DNA of 64,000 nucleotides from JAGVSR01 sp963825555 (GCA_963825555.1 CAWGTZ010000029.1:46925-110924), one strand, 5' to 3'. Shown: positions 29,164-38,615, numbered from the stretch's first letter. Program-made: numbers and translations. The notes: generated by a model not told the origin, from the letters alone.

Positions 29164-29343
29164 ATGCGTCTCAATCCGCCGACCGTTATCATATTCCTGA
29201 TCTCGCTAGTGCTGGCCTCACTCGCCATCATGACCAAGATGCAGATCGTGCCCATTCCCCGCCACCTGCCCCATCAGGAATTCTGGCTGTCGATCACCGC
29301 CTACTTCGTCCTGATGGTCGGCAACGTGGTGAAAGGACTCTAG
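29164..29343 (+). CDS. 59-residue membrane protein
   Basis: A short frame encoding MRLNPPTVIIFLISLVLASL, then a loop MTKMQIVPIPRHLPHQEF and a second helix WLSITAYFVLMVGNVVKGL. A GGGGGAG ribosome-binding site sits four bases before the ATG, and G/C-ending codons dominate, which supports a real gene. Two membrane helices are predicted. Function is unknown. Confidence 0.68.
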   Translation: MRLNPPTVIIFLISLVLASLAIMTKMQIVPIPRHLPHQEFWLSITAYFVLMVGNVVKGL

Positions 29344-29350
29344 CGGCGTA

Positions 29351-30067
29351 TCACCAGGCGATCTGCCGCTTGTCGCGGAAGAAGCCGCCCGTCGGACCAT
29401 TTTCCGGCAGCGTCGCCAGCCAAACAGGCGTCTCCGCGCCTTTCGCCACATGTCGCTCGGCTTCCGCCCCGCCCATATCCGTGCGCACCCAACCGGGGCA
29501 GACCGCGTTGACCTTGATATTGCTGCTGGCCAATTCCGCCGCCGTCATGCGCGTCAACGCATTGAGCGCCGCCTTCGACATCCGGTACGCCGGAAACCCT
29601 CCGCGCATGTCGGAAAGCTGACCGGCGCCCGACGACATATTGACGATCCGTCCATAGCCCGTGTTCTGCATGATCGGAACGACGGCCTGTGTGATCCGCA
29701 AGGGGCCCAGTACATTGGTCTCGAAGGTCCGCCGCACGGTTTCGCCCTTCAAATCGAAGAGGCTCGACTTGAAGCCCCCCGGACCGTCGATCAGGATTGC
29801 TGCATTGTTGACAAGAATATCGATCCGGCCGAAGCGGCTAACGATTTCTTCAGCCGCATCGGCGATCGTTCGACCGTCATCCGCATCGAGCCGAACAACG
29901 GCCGCTTCCACGCCCTCGGTCGCCAAGGCCTCGCATGCAGCCTGGCCTTTGGCCAGGTCCCGCGCTCCCATGACGGCGATGATTCCGAGTTGCGACAACT
30001 GCCGGACGATTTCTAATCCGATGCCGCGATTGCCCCCCGATACGAGTGCGATACGCGTGTCCGTCAT
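29351..30067 (-). CDS. SDR-family oxidoreductase
   Basis: A 238-residue classical SDR with VSGGNRGIGLEIVRQL (cofactor loop), LDADD after a basic residue, NNAAILID, the catalytic Ser in NMSSGAGQLSDM, YRMSKAALNALTR (Tyr/Lys), and the family PGWVRTDMGG loop. Arg residues after strand 2 (GARDLAKGQ) favour NADP(H). A perfect FNR/FixK-type palindrome lies 128-141 bp upstream of the start, suggesting oxygen-linked control. The substrate is unknown. Confidence 0.87.
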   Translation of the reverse strand: MTDTRIALVSGGNRGIGLEIVRQLSQLGIIAVMGARDLAKGQAACEALATEGVEAAVVRLDADDGRTIADAAEEIVSRFGRIDILVNNAAILIDGPGGFKSSLFDLKGETVRRTFETNVLGPLRITQAVVPIMQNTGYGRIVNMSSGAGQLSDMRGGFPAYRMSKAALNALTRMTAAELASSNIKVNAVCPGWVRTDMGGAEAERHVAKGAETPVWLATLPENGPTGGFFRDKRQIAW

Positions 30068-30194
30068 GCTCTCCAGACTTCCCCAGCTGGCGGCAGGCTA
30101 CAGCAGCATGCCAGAGCCATTCCTGCTTGCCGCAGCGCAGCAGGAGTGTCCTCTGTTACCTAACCACTTCCGTCCATTTTGCAAATTGAGTTTG

Positions 30195-30208
30195 TTGATC
30201 TGGATCAA
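30195..30208 (-). promoter_or_regulatory. Perfect FNR/FixK-type operator
   Basis: TTGATCTGGATCAA matches the TTGAT-N4-ATCAA consensus with no mismatch. It lies in the gap between the SRPBCC gene and the SDR gene, both on the minus strand, and upstream of the SDR start. A TTAGGTAA stretch about 42 bp downstream on the minus strand could serve as a -10 region, further than ideal for class II spacing. Confidence 0.6.
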
Positions 30209-30223
30209 GTCCCAGGAAAAGCC

Positions 30224-30841
30224 CTATCCTTGGGCGCGGCGCAGCGCCTCGCTTCGGATGGTATCGAGAAATTTTGGCACGTCGTTCTTGAGAGACTGGC
30301 GCACGAGGAAACCCGGGACGAGGGGATGGAAACCGACGCGGGCCCGGTAGGTCACACGCGTCGCCGCCCCGCCCGCGATGGGCTCGAGCCGCCACTCACC
30401 GTCGAGATGCTCCAGATCTCCAGAGATCAGTCGGAACGAAATCCGGCTATCCGTCTGGTATTCCGACCGGAAGACGGTGCTGAGATCGGGCAGGAAACTC
30501 GCCCAGCTCGCCACCTTGTGCTCACGAACGTCCCAGGCGCGGGCTGGATCGGTCTCCAGAACGCGGCAGCTCTTGAGCGTCGGGAAAACTTCCGGCGCGC
30601 GAACGCACTCCGTGAGCGCGCTGAAGACTGCGGAGGCTGGGGCCGCGATGTCGATCACCGCATCGACCTGACCGTCGATCGGCCCTTCCGCCTCCGTAAC
30701 ACGCACAATGGGCTTTCCCGCGGCCAGCCGTTCCAGATCATCTGGGGAAAACGCCTGAGCAGGAGTGGCCAGGCCCAGTGCCACGACCAGTGCCGCCGCG
30801 GCAAGAACGGACCGGCATGCGAGGATCGAAGCTGTTGTCAT
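30224..30841 (-). CDS. Exported SRPBCC (START-like) family protein
   Basis: A 205-residue protein with a clear signal peptide (SVLAAAALVVALGLATPAQA) and a polyketide-cyclase/START-like fold. The fold opens IDGQVDAVIDIAAPASAVFSALTECVRAPEVFP and ends with FLVRQSLKNDVPKFLDTIRSEAL. This fold binds hydrophobic ligands; no ligand can be assigned. The start is ATG 30841 with AAGGTG upstream; the frame continues to 31153 without domain content and would overlap uvrB. Confidence 0.82.
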   Translation of the reverse strand: MTTASILACRSVLAAAALVVALGLATPAQAFSPDDLERLAAGKPIVRVTEAEGPIDGQVDAVIDIAAPASAVFSALTECVRAPEVFPTLKSCRVLETDPARAWDVREHKVASWASFLPDLSTVFRSEYQTDSRISFRLISGDLEHLDGEWRLEPIAGGAATRVTYRARVGFHPLVPGFLVRQSLKNDVPKFLDTIRSEALRRAQG

Positions 30842-30905
30842 GGCGCACCTTTTTCCAGCCGGCGGTCGGCATCTGCCGCGGCACTGATTGATTGACCCAT
30901 TAGAT

Positions 30906-30941
30906 ACGAACGGAAGCGGTTGGCCGGTTTTCTCCGTTCGT
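30906..30941. promoter_or_regulatory. Inverted repeat in the SRPBCC/uvrB divergent region
   Basis: ACGAACGGA (30906-30914) and TCCGTTCGT (30933-30941) form a perfect 9-bp inverted repeat with an 18-bp spacer. It lies 65 bp before the SRPBCC gene and 115 bp before uvrB. It could be a dyad operator. It does not fit the direct-repeat GTTC-N7-GTTC LexA site of alphaproteobacteria. Confidence 0.35.
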
Positions 30942-31055
30942 GGCTGGTATCGTCGCACAGCATCAATCTCCGCAGTTTTAAGGGGGGCACCCCTGTCGGC
31001 GCGCAACCTGGATGACGCTTGAGACGCCCAACCGGTCGGTCCATATACTTCGCCT

Positions 31056-33917
31056 ATGGCACGCGCCCCGAAATCCGATACCCCCAAGGCTCGCCCGTCC
31101 AGGGGCAAGTCCGGCAAGCCCTCAGCACCGCCCGTCGAGACGGCCGCGGGCACGCCGGGCTTTGGCGAGTCCTTGCAGACCTCCTACATCCCCGGTCCCT
31201 CGACACTCCCCGCCTTGCGTACGTCCGGCCCCCTGCCCCCGCGTGCAGGGGACAGTTCCATATCGGATGCGCTGAATGCGCTCCTGGCCAAGCCCGCCGA
31301 GCGTAGCGACCGGGCAAGGGAGATCCTATCCCGCCAGCCGATGCTGGCCTCACATCCCATCGTGGCCGGGACCGCTCAGGAGTTCGTGCCGCACCGCCCC
31401 GAACGTCCCGAGAAGAGCGAGGGCGGCATCAATTTCGAGATCGTCTCGGAGTTCGAGCCCAAGGGCGATCAGCCCACCGCAATCGCGGAGCTTGTTGAAG
31501 GCGTGGACAAACTCGAGCGCGATCAGGTTCTGCTTGGCGTTACCGGCTCGGGCAAGACGTTTACGATGGCGCAGGTGATCGCAGCAACTCAGCGGCCGGC
31601 CCTGATTCTTGCACCGAACAAGACGCTCGCCGCCCAGCTCTACGGCGAGTTCAAGAGCTTTTTCCCGAATAACGCTGTCGAGTACTTCGTCTCCTACTAC
31701 GACTATTACCAGCCGGAAGCCTATGTCCCGCGCACGGACACTTACATCGAGAAGGAATCGTCGATCAACGAACAGATCGATCGGATGCGGCACGCCGCGA
31801 CCCGCGCACTCTTGGAACGTGACGATGTGATCATCGTCGCCTCCGTCTCGTGCATCTACGGTATCGGTTCTGTGGAAACCTACACGGCCATGACGTTCGC
31901 CGTGAAGGTGGGCGACCGGCTTTCCCGGGACCAGCTCCTCGCGGACCTCGTGGCACTGCATTACCGCCGCAACGAGGCCGCCTTCGTCCGCGGCACCTTC
32001 CGCGCCCGAGGCGACACGGTCGAAGTCTTTCCCGCCCACTACGAGGACCGTGCCTGGCGCATTTCTCTTTTCGGCGACGAAGTCGAGAGCATCGTCGAAT
32101 TCGATCCGCTCACCGGCCAGAAAACCGACGAGCTGGAGCTTGTAAAGGTCTATTCGAATTCACATTACGTCACGCCGAAGCCCACGCTTCAGCAGGCCAT
32201 CAAGAACATCAAGTCGGAACTCAAGCAGCGGCTCGACGAGCTCTATGCCGTTGGCAAGCTGCTCGAAGCCCAGCGCCTCGAGCAGCGCACAACGTTCGAC
32301 ATGGAGATGATGGAGGCGACGGGATCGTGTGCGGGCATCGAGAACTACTCGCGCTATCTGACGGGCCGCTCTCCGGGCGAACCCCCGCCCACGCTGTTCG
32401 AATACCTGCCCGACAACGCCCTCGTCTTCGCGGACGAAAGCCACGTCACCATCCCTCAGATCGGAGGCATGTTCCGCGGCGACTACCGGCGCAAGGCGAC
32501 ACTTGCCGAATATGGCTTCCGCCTGCCCTCCTGCATGGATAATCGCCCGCTCCGTTTCGAGGAGTGGAACGCCATGAGGCCGCAGTCGATCTACGTCTCC
32601 GCCACGCCCGGCCCGTGGGAACTGGAGCAGACGGGCGGTTCTTTCTGCGAGCAGGTCATCCGGCCCACGGGACTCATCGATCCGGAAGTTCAGATCAGGC
32701 CAGCAAAATCGCAGGTGGATGACCTTCTGCACGAAGTACGCGAGGTGGCGAAGAAGGGCCACCGCGTGCTTGTCACCACCCTCACGAAGCGCATGGCCGA
32801 AGACCTGACCGAGTACATGCACGAAGCGGGCATCCGCGTGCGCTACATGCATTCCGACATCGAAACGCTGGAGCGTATCGAGATCATTCGTGACCTCCGC
32901 CTCGGCGCGTTCGACGTCCTCATCGGCATCAACCTGCTGCGCGAGGGCCTCGACATTCCCGAGTGCGGACTCGTCGCCATTCTGGACGCCGACAAGGAAG
33001 GCTTCCTACGGTCCGAAACCTCCCTCATCCAGACCATCGGCCGCGCAGCGCGCAACGTCGAGGGCCGTGTCATTCTCTATGCCGACGGCATGACGGGTTC
33101 CATGGAGCGCGCAATCGCGGAGACGAACCGCCGCCGCGAGAAGCAGCGGGCCTGGAACGAAGCGAATGGCATTACGCCCGAAAGCATCAAGCGCAACATT
33201 CACGACGTGCTTCATAGCGTCTACGAGCAGGACCACGTCACGGTGGATGCGGGCCTCGCCGATCAGCCCCTCGTCGGGCACAACCTTGCCAAGACCATCG
33301 AGGACATGGAACGGCGCATGCGCGAGGCCGCCGCCGATCTGGAATTCGAAACTGCAGCGCGCCTGCGCGACGAGATCAAGCGCCTGCGCGAGACGGAGCT
33401 TGCCGTCTCCGACGACCCCCTCGCGCGCCAGTCCGCGGTCGAAGACCGCACCGGCGGCTTCAAGGGCGAGAAGAAGTATGGCGCGGCCGCCAATGAGCCG
33501 CCGCGCAAAGCCTCACGCGTCCAGTCGGACTACGATCCCGTCCAACCCACTTACGCCCAATCGACGTCTCGATCGATGACCGGCGCCCCCCCCGTGGGGG
33601 CCCGGCCGCCGGGCGCAACTTCGCGCGTGAAGAAGCCCTCGCTCGACGAAATGGGGCCGGGAACCGATCGCCCGATCCCCGCACGCCGGCCGGAGGTCGA
33701 TCCCAGGACGAAAGCTGGAGCGTTCGGCGAACAAGTTCGCGGGCCCCACAAGCCGACGCTGGACGAAATGGGGCCGCATGCCTCGCTTCCAGTCAAATCC
33801 GGCAAGCCGCTGCCGCAAAAGCCGGCGCTGCCCACCCGCACGATCGAATTCGACGATCCCGCAGAAACCAAGTCCCGCCGCGGACGACCCAAGAAAACTG
33901 GAAGACCGGGGCGGTAA
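31056..33917 (+). CDS. uvrB: UvrABC excinuclease subunit B, with terminal extensions
   Basis: UvrB verifies DNA damage after UvrA loading and recruits UvrC. Helicase motifs are clear: LGVTGSGKTFTMA (Walker A), the beta-hairpin VEYFVSYYDYYQPEAYVPRTDTYIEKESSIN, DESH (Walker B), VSATPGPWELEQ, GINLLREGLDIPE and QTIGRAARNVEGR. The C-terminal UvrC-interacting UVR motif is MERRMREAAADLEFETAARLRDEIKRL. At 953 residues it is about 280 longer than E. coli UvrB. There is an N-terminal extension of about 120 residues, and a tail after residue 790 holds two copies of a K-P-S/T-LDEMGP motif. Similar extensions occur in other alphaproteobacteria. Confidence 0.96.
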   Translation: MARAPKSDTPKARPSRGKSGKPSAPPVETAAGTPGFGESLQTSYIPGPSTLPALRTSGPLPPRAGDSSISDALNALLAKPAERSDRAREILSRQPMLASHPIVAGTAQEFVPHRPERPEKSEGGINFEIVSEFEPKGDQPTAIAELVEGVDKLERDQVLLGVTGSGKTFTMAQVIAATQRPALILAPNKTLAAQLYGEFKSFFPNNAVEYFVSYYDYYQPEAYVPRTDTYIEKESSINEQIDRMRHAATRALLERDDVIIVASVSCIYGIGSVETYTAMTFAVKVGDRLSRDQLLADLVALHYRRNEAAFVRGTFRARGDTVEVFPAHYEDRAWRISLFGDEVESIVEFDPLTGQKTDELELVKVYSNSHYVTPKPTLQQAIKNIKSELKQRLDELYAVGKLLEAQRLEQRTTFDMEMMEATGSCAGIENYSRYLTGRSPGEPPPTLFEYLPDNALVFADESHVTIPQIGGMFRGDYRRKATLAEYGFRLPSCMDNRPLRFEEWNAMRPQSIYVSATPGPWELEQTGGSFCEQVIRPTGLIDPEVQIRPAKSQVDDLLHEVREVAKKGHRVLVTTLTKRMAEDLTEYMHEAGIRVRYMHSDIETLERIEIIRDLRLGAFDVLIGINLLREGLDIPECGLVAILDADKEGFLRSETSLIQTIGRAARNVEGRVILYADGMTGSMERAIAETNRRREKQRAWNEANGITPESIKRNIHDVLHSVYEQDHVTVDAGLADQPLVGHNLAKTIEDMERRMREAAADLEFETAARLRDEIKRLRETELAVSDDPLARQSAVEDRTGGFKGEKKYGAAANEPPRKASRVQSDYDPVQPTYAQSTSRSMTGAPPVGARPPGATSRVKKPSLDEMGPGTDRPIPARRPEVDPRTKAGAFGEQVRGPHKPTLDEMGPHASLPVKSGKPLPQKPALPTRTIEFDDPAETKSRRGRPKKTGRPGR

Positions 33918-34018
33918 CGCGGCCTGACAACAGAAGCCAGAAAAGGCCGTTGCGTGATCTGGAGGACGCAAATCGGCCCCTTGTCCTGATCTCTTCAGAT
34001 GCCGGTACAAACGCGGAT

Positions 34019-34046
34019 GGCCCCGGTGCACTAAGCAACCGGGGCC
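34019..34046. other. Stable hairpin downstream of uvrB
   Basis: GGCCCCGGT pairs with ACCGGGGCC over nine positions with a short inner GC pair. It sits between uvrB and the convergent outer-membrane protein gene. The plus side is followed by AAAAA, not T residues, so it is not a canonical terminator. It could still block exonucleases or aid termination. Confidence 0.4.
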
Positions 34047-34083
34047 AAAAACGATGCAACGGCGTCGTGTCCCGGATCCGGAA

Positions 34084-34845
34084 CTATTTCAAAGGTACGG
34101 ATCTTGGTGCCGTATCGAACCGATAGTTGAAACCAATCTTTACGATGTGGGCATCCTGATCGATATCGAAGATCGCGGTACGATCTCCGTCAGATAGAGA
34201 AATTTTCTCATCACCGAAATCCAGATAGTTGTATTCGGCTTTGAGAGACCAGTTGCTATCGATGGCACGCTCAAGACCTGCGCCGATCAGCCAGCCTGTC
34301 CGCGTGTCATCACCGCTGAATTTTCGTACACGGTCCGCGCTGCCGCCCGTGTGGCTGAAATCTTCGTCAGCCCAAGCGACACCAGCTTTTGCAAAAAATA
34401 GGGTTCGATCATGCGTAAAGCCGATGCGGCCCGCGAGCGTCATGATCCAGTTGATGTCCGTCGAGGCGTCGCGAAAGAGGCGAGCCTCGTTGCGCCATGT
34501 GCTGTCCCCATCCATTCCGGTCCAAGAGAACTCGCCCTCGACACCGAGGACAAGCCTGTCCCTTTGGTGATTGTAGCCAACCTGAAGACCGCCAATCGCA
34601 CCGTCGGCATCATGACTTGTTATGACGGACCCAATTTCGGGGCTCGGTCCCCTGCCCGCGTTTTGGATCAGCGTCCAGTCCTTGTCCGACCACCCGTAAC
34701 CCGCATGCCCGCCGAGGTAAAAACCGGTCCAGCTTAGAGCCGGTGCGGTCGCAAATTCCTCAACCGGCGCCCCGAGATCCGCAGCACCCGCACCTCCTGT
34801 AACGAGGCCCATCCCGGCTGCCGCTATCAAAATTGCTCGTCTCAT
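34084..34845 (-). CDS. Omp25/Omp31-type outer membrane beta-barrel protein
   Basis: A 253-residue protein with a signal peptide (AILIAAAGMGLVTGGAGAADLG). The characteristic first strand is SWTGFYLGGHAGYGWSD, alternating strands include GGLQVGYNHQRDRLVLGVEGEFSWTG and AGRIGFTHDRTLFFAKAGVAWAD, and the barrel closes with KIGFNYRFD. An eight-stranded barrel in the outer membrane is expected. The sequence ends RSVPLK rather than in Phe, which is unusual for BAM substrates, although the last true strand ends FNYRF. Confidence 0.87.
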   Translation of the reverse strand: MRRAILIAAAGMGLVTGGAGAADLGAPVEEFATAPALSWTGFYLGGHAGYGWSDKDWTLIQNAGRGPSPEIGSVITSHDADGAIGGLQVGYNHQRDRLVLGVEGEFSWTGMDGDSTWRNEARLFRDASTDINWIMTLAGRIGFTHDRTLFFAKAGVAWADEDFSHTGGSADRVRKFSGDDTRTGWLIGAGLERAIDSNWSLKAEYNYLDFGDEKISLSDGDRTAIFDIDQDAHIVKIGFNYRFDTAPRSVPLK

Positions 34846-35044
34846 GACTTCCCCAATTGCTTTGAGTGATCTTCAAACTCGAACTCTTGAACCCGTATAG
34901 CGAATGACAAATGGCTTGCGATTGACCCTGGTCAGAACGCTCTAACTCGGATGCAGTTTGAGAAGCCCTCGTTGCTCATGAGCAACATTTTATATAAGCA
35001 GTTCCGATAGTTAGACGTCTGAGTATAGGTGCGGACATGGCTCG

Positions 35045-36949
35045 CTACTTCGCCTGTATCGGCAGGCGATCCTTGAGGCGCGAGATAAAATAGATCGCTC
35101 CATGCGATGAAAGGTGGTGCTCATCGCGAAACAGAACCTTCGAGCCGTCCAGAAATACACACCGGTCGCCGGGGCAATGCAGATCGTTGGGATTGATGAA
35201 GCTTTCAACCAGCCCGGACATCTTTTCGTTGTAGGCAAGCTCCTCTGCCATTTTTTCCGGGTCCCCGACGCAGCGGTTGCGGATGTGTTCGTCGCTCAAG
35301 ACCCAGTCCGGAACGGATATGCAGTTCAAAAGATGGCGGCCGGGTCGAATGAAATCACCAATAACGAAGGCTTTGTGTCCCGCCTCAGTCAACTCAGAGA
35401 GAATGTCCAGCGTCGGCGGGGCGATGACTTCGGGTTTGCTGCGCTTCGCGCTCGACAAAATAACTGTGCTTGGCTTGGCAGACCTGAGATACGCGAGGGC
35501 TTTTTGATTTCGTATACTGCACTTCTTGGAAGCGTCGCTGCTGGATAGGCCAAAAATAAAGCTGCCAACCCCGCTTTGGGGCACACACCCCGACAGATAA
35601 AAAACGAAGATATTGTAGTCCGGATAGAGCTCTGAAAACCCGGCCACGAGATGAAGTGCGTGGCTATCGCCCCAGAGGATGATGTCTCGGTCTTTCCCTC
35701 GATAGTTCTGGCACGTGAATAGATCTTTGGGCTTTTCGGGATCAACTGAACTGCAGTAGGTCTTGCGCTCCTTGTTGCGCAATTCGCGATTGGTCAGGGT
35801 CTCTCTCGCGGCCGGAATGCGTCCCTTCCAGCCATCCATGTTCAATATTGCAGCGGATGGAACAATTAGCAGCGCGGCAAGTCCCACCACGATGGCTGCG
35901 AATTTTGACGTTGGAAGACTGTTACGCCCTTCGTAGCGGAAGGTCTGCTCGATCGTCGTGTACTGAAGCCAGCCCAGAACAACCGACAGCAGCGCGAGCA
36001 CCGTCTTCGCCGCGGCAGTCGCTTCGTTGTAGGTGTAGGCGCCGTAGAAGACCAGCAGGGGCCAGTGCACGAGATAGATCGAGTAACTCCACCGGCCGAC
36101 AGCAACGACCGGCGGACTGCGTAGAAGAAACCCCGTAATGCGGGCACGGCCGGCATAAATTGCCAACGCCGCACCTAGGCATGGGACGAGAGCAGACACA
36201 CCAGGAAACGGCGTCTCGTCCGTGAAAGTGATCACGGAATATACGATCAAGGCCAGTCCAGCCATCAACAGAACTTCGTCCAGCTTGCCCGAACCCGGAC
36301 GCGCTCGGATTAGCCAAACGACGGCCGCCCCGATCATGAACTCCACGATGCGTGCCGGAAGGAGATAGAACGCGGCGGCTGTGTCAGCCACGAGCCATAT
36401 TTGAGCCACTGCGAGACTGCCCAGAGACACGAAGAAGATTGTCCCGAACAGAACGGCTGGCCGCGTTTTGAACAACAGAAACACCAATGCCCATGGCCAG
36501 ATCAGATAGAACTGCTCTTCCACGCTAAGCGACCAAGTATGGAGAAGCGGCTTCGTGTAGGCTGCGGCATCGAAGTAGTCGGCCTGTTGCCAGAAATAGA
36601 AGTTTGAAATGCTGAGGACCGCGTGCACCGCCGACCCGGCAAATCGCTCCATGTCTTCCGGCGATAGCAAAAGGACTGCTGCGATCAGGCTGATTAGGCA
36701 CGTCACGAAGAGCGCGGGGAACAGTCTGCGGATACGGCGGACGTAGAACCTCGAGAATGAAAAACGCCCAGTCGAATTGACCTCGTCCACGATCAATCGA
36801 GTGATCAGAAAGCCACTGATGACGAAGAAGACGTCGACGCCGACAAAGCCACCGCTGAAACCTGGAATGCCCAGGTGGAAAAACATGACGCTCAAGACGG
36901 CGATGGTTCGCAATCCATCGATATCTGGTCTGTAGCGTACGGCGTCCAT
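35045..36949 (-). CDS. Acyltransferase-3 / SGNH fusion (O-acetyltransferase, OafA-like)
   Basis: The first 350 or so residues are an acyltransferase-3 membrane domain with about ten helices, opening RYRPDIDGLRTIAVLSVMFFHLG and GGFVGVDVFFVISGFLITRLI. After a final helix, a periplasmic SGNH hydrolase-like domain follows with GDSHALHLVAGF (catalytic Ser) and DEHHLSSHG (Asp/His). Such fusions move acetyl groups across the membrane onto O-antigen, peptidoglycan or exopolysaccharide. The start is ATG 36949; the open frame continues to 37015. The VpsF-like gene at 49-50 kb may act on related polysaccharide (inference). Confidence 0.88.
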   Translation of the reverse strand: MDAVRYRPDIDGLRTIAVLSVMFFHLGIPGFSGGFVGVDVFFVISGFLITRLIVDEVNSTGRFSFSRFYVRRIRRLFPALFVTCLISLIAAVLLLSPEDMERFAGSAVHAVLSISNFYFWQQADYFDAAAYTKPLLHTWSLSVEEQFYLIWPWALVFLLFKTRPAVLFGTIFFVSLGSLAVAQIWLVADTAAAFYLLPARIVEFMIGAAVVWLIRARPGSGKLDEVLLMAGLALIVYSVITFTDETPFPGVSALVPCLGAALAIYAGRARITGFLLRSPPVVAVGRWSYSIYLVHWPLLVFYGAYTYNEATAAAKTVLALLSVVLGWLQYTTIEQTFRYEGRNSLPTSKFAAIVVGLAALLIVPSAAILNMDGWKGRIPAARETLTNRELRNKERKTYCSSVDPEKPKDLFTCQNYRGKDRDIILWGDSHALHLVAGFSELYPDYNIFVFYLSGCVPQSGVGSFIFGLSSSDASKKCSIRNQKALAYLRSAKPSTVILSSAKRSKPEVIAPPTLDILSELTEAGHKAFVIGDFIRPGRHLLNCISVPDWVLSDEHIRNRCVGDPEKMAEELAYNEKMSGLVESFINPNDLHCPGDRCVFLDGSKVLFRDEHHLSSHGAIYFISRLKDRLPIQAK

Positions 36950-37245
36950 GAAGACATGTCCATTTGGCGCCGCGGCCTGAAGATTTGCCGGAAGTGGTCG
37001 GCACGATTGGCGCAAGGGTCGAATGCGGCGTTACGCTTGTTACTCCGTATTGCCTATTTCAAGATGGTCGCCTCGATTTCCCTTCAAGACGTTGCCGCAA
37101 AGAGCCCAAGTGTTTCTTACAACGACGCCTTGGATTTGACCGGGGGCGGCTCCAAAGGTTGCCTATCCCGCACCAACACCAGAGCCTGGCCCGGATGATG
37201 CTGTAGGCAGGACAGGTCATCCTCTGGCATTCCGAGTTCACCCCC

Positions 37246-38604
37246 ATGATCCCGTCCCGACGTTCTCTGCTCACCGGTGCCCTGGGAGCCGCTGCCGCAA
37301 CGGCTGCGACGACCGCCGGGCACGCTGGTCCGCGCAAAACGGGCGCTTCAGAAGCGCTTTCGGGAGCCCACGCTCTCCTGCCCGGCGACGGAACCGATCA
37401 CACGCGTCACCTCCAGGCGGAGATCGACCGCGCCTCTGCCCATGGGCGCCCTGTGATCCTGCCGCCCGGCGTGTTCCGGACCGGGACGCTGACGCTTCAT
37501 TCCGGCACAGTGCTGATTGGTGCCCATGGCTTGACCACTCTCGAATTCACGGGCGGATCGGCTATGTTCATAGCCACCGACGCGACCGGCATTCGCCTGG
37601 AAAGTTTTGTTATCGACGGCGCCAGCCGCGCCGTTGTGGCCGCCGACGACGGGGGGTTACTTCACTTTTCCAACTGCACTGGCTTGCACCTCGCGAACCT
37701 CACCGTACGACGCGCGCTCGCCAACGCGATCACGCTCGACGGCTGCGCGGGACGCATCGCCGACTGCACCATCTCGCATGCGCTACTCGCCGCCGTGCGC
37801 AGCCTCGATGCCAGGGGGCTGGAGATCACACACAACGAGATCAGTGATTGCGGCAACAACGGCATTCAGGTCTGGAGGTCGCAAGCCGGCGAGGACGGCA
37901 CGCTCGTTTCCGCCAATCGCATCGCGCGCATCGCCGCCAAGGGCGGCGGCACGGGCGAGAACGGCAACGGCGTGAACGTGTTTCGCGCAGGCAATGTCGT
38001 CGTGTCGGGCAACCGCATCACCGACTGCGCGTATTCCGCCGTGCGCGGAAACGCCGCCTCCAACATCCAAATCCTCGGCAACAGTGCTTCGCGCATCGGT
38101 GAGGTGGCGCTTTATGCGGAGTTCGGCTTCGAGGGCGCGATCATCGCCAACAACCTCGTGGACAGTGCCGCAACCGGCGTTTCCGTCACAAACTTCAACG
38201 AGGGTGGGCGGCTCTCCGTCGTCCAGGGAAACCTGATCCGCAATCTCTTTCGCCGCGAGAAGGAGCCCGTCGACAAGCGCGGCGAAGGCATTTCGGTAGA
38301 AGCCGATAGCGTTGTAAGCGGCAACGTGATTGAGAGCGCGCCGACGTGCGGGATCATGGTTGGCTGGGGGCGCTACATGCGCAACTGCATGATCACGCAG
38401 AATCTCGTGCGAGATGCACGCACGGGCATCCTCATTTCATCCGATATCGAGGCTGGGGCCTGCCTCGTCACGGCCAACATGATCACCGGCGCCACGAAAG
38501 GCGCCATCCGCGCGATGACGCTCGGAGAACCCCTGGGACCTGACTTGGCCGCCGTGCCGGCAGACGCGACCCGCGTATCCGTCACAGCCAATCTCGTGAG
38601 CTGA
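37246..38604 (+). CDS. TIGR03808-type Tat-exported parallel beta-helix protein
   Basis: A 452-residue protein with a twin-arginine signal (MIPSRRSLLTGALGAAAATAATTAG). It is followed by a pectate-lyase-like right-handed beta-helix with repeated short turns such as LHLANLTVRRALANAITLDG, LEITHNEISDCGNNGIQVW and VVVSGNRITDCAYSAVRGN. Length and composition match a Hyphomicrobiales family known only as Tat-translocated repetitive proteins. The fold usually binds or cleaves polysaccharide. No activity has been assigned and no catalytic residues stand out. Confidence 0.82.
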   Translation: MIPSRRSLLTGALGAAAATAATTAGHAGPRKTGASEALSGAHALLPGDGTDHTRHLQAEIDRASAHGRPVILPPGVFRTGTLTLHSGTVLIGAHGLTTLEFTGGSAMFIATDATGIRLESFVIDGASRAVVAADDGGLLHFSNCTGLHLANLTVRRALANAITLDGCAGRIADCTISHALLAAVRSLDARGLEITHNEISDCGNNGIQVWRSQAGEDGTLVSANRIARIAAKGGGTGENGNGVNVFRAGNVVVSGNRITDCAYSAVRGNAASNIQILGNSASRIGEVALYAEFGFEGAIIANNLVDSAATGVSVTNFNEGGRLSVVQGNLIRNLFRREKEPVDKRGEGISVEADSVVSGNVIESAPTCGIMVGWGRYMRNCMITQNLVRDARTGILISSDIEAGACLVTANMITGATKGAIRAMTLGEPLGPDLAAVPADATRVSVTANLVS

Positions 38605-38615
38605 ACACAGCTACT

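Noticed and set aside
30915..31055. LexA (SOS) box upstream of uvrB
   Set aside because: The alphaproteobacterial GTTC-N7-GTTC direct repeat was looked for and not found; the GAAC/GTTC half-sites form an inverted repeat with wrong spacing.
34922..34935. TTGACCCTGGTCAG as an FNR/FixK box before the outer-membrane protein gene
   Set aside because: It departs from the TTGA-N6-TCAA core at the last base and no fitting -10 region was found, so it is not separable from chance.
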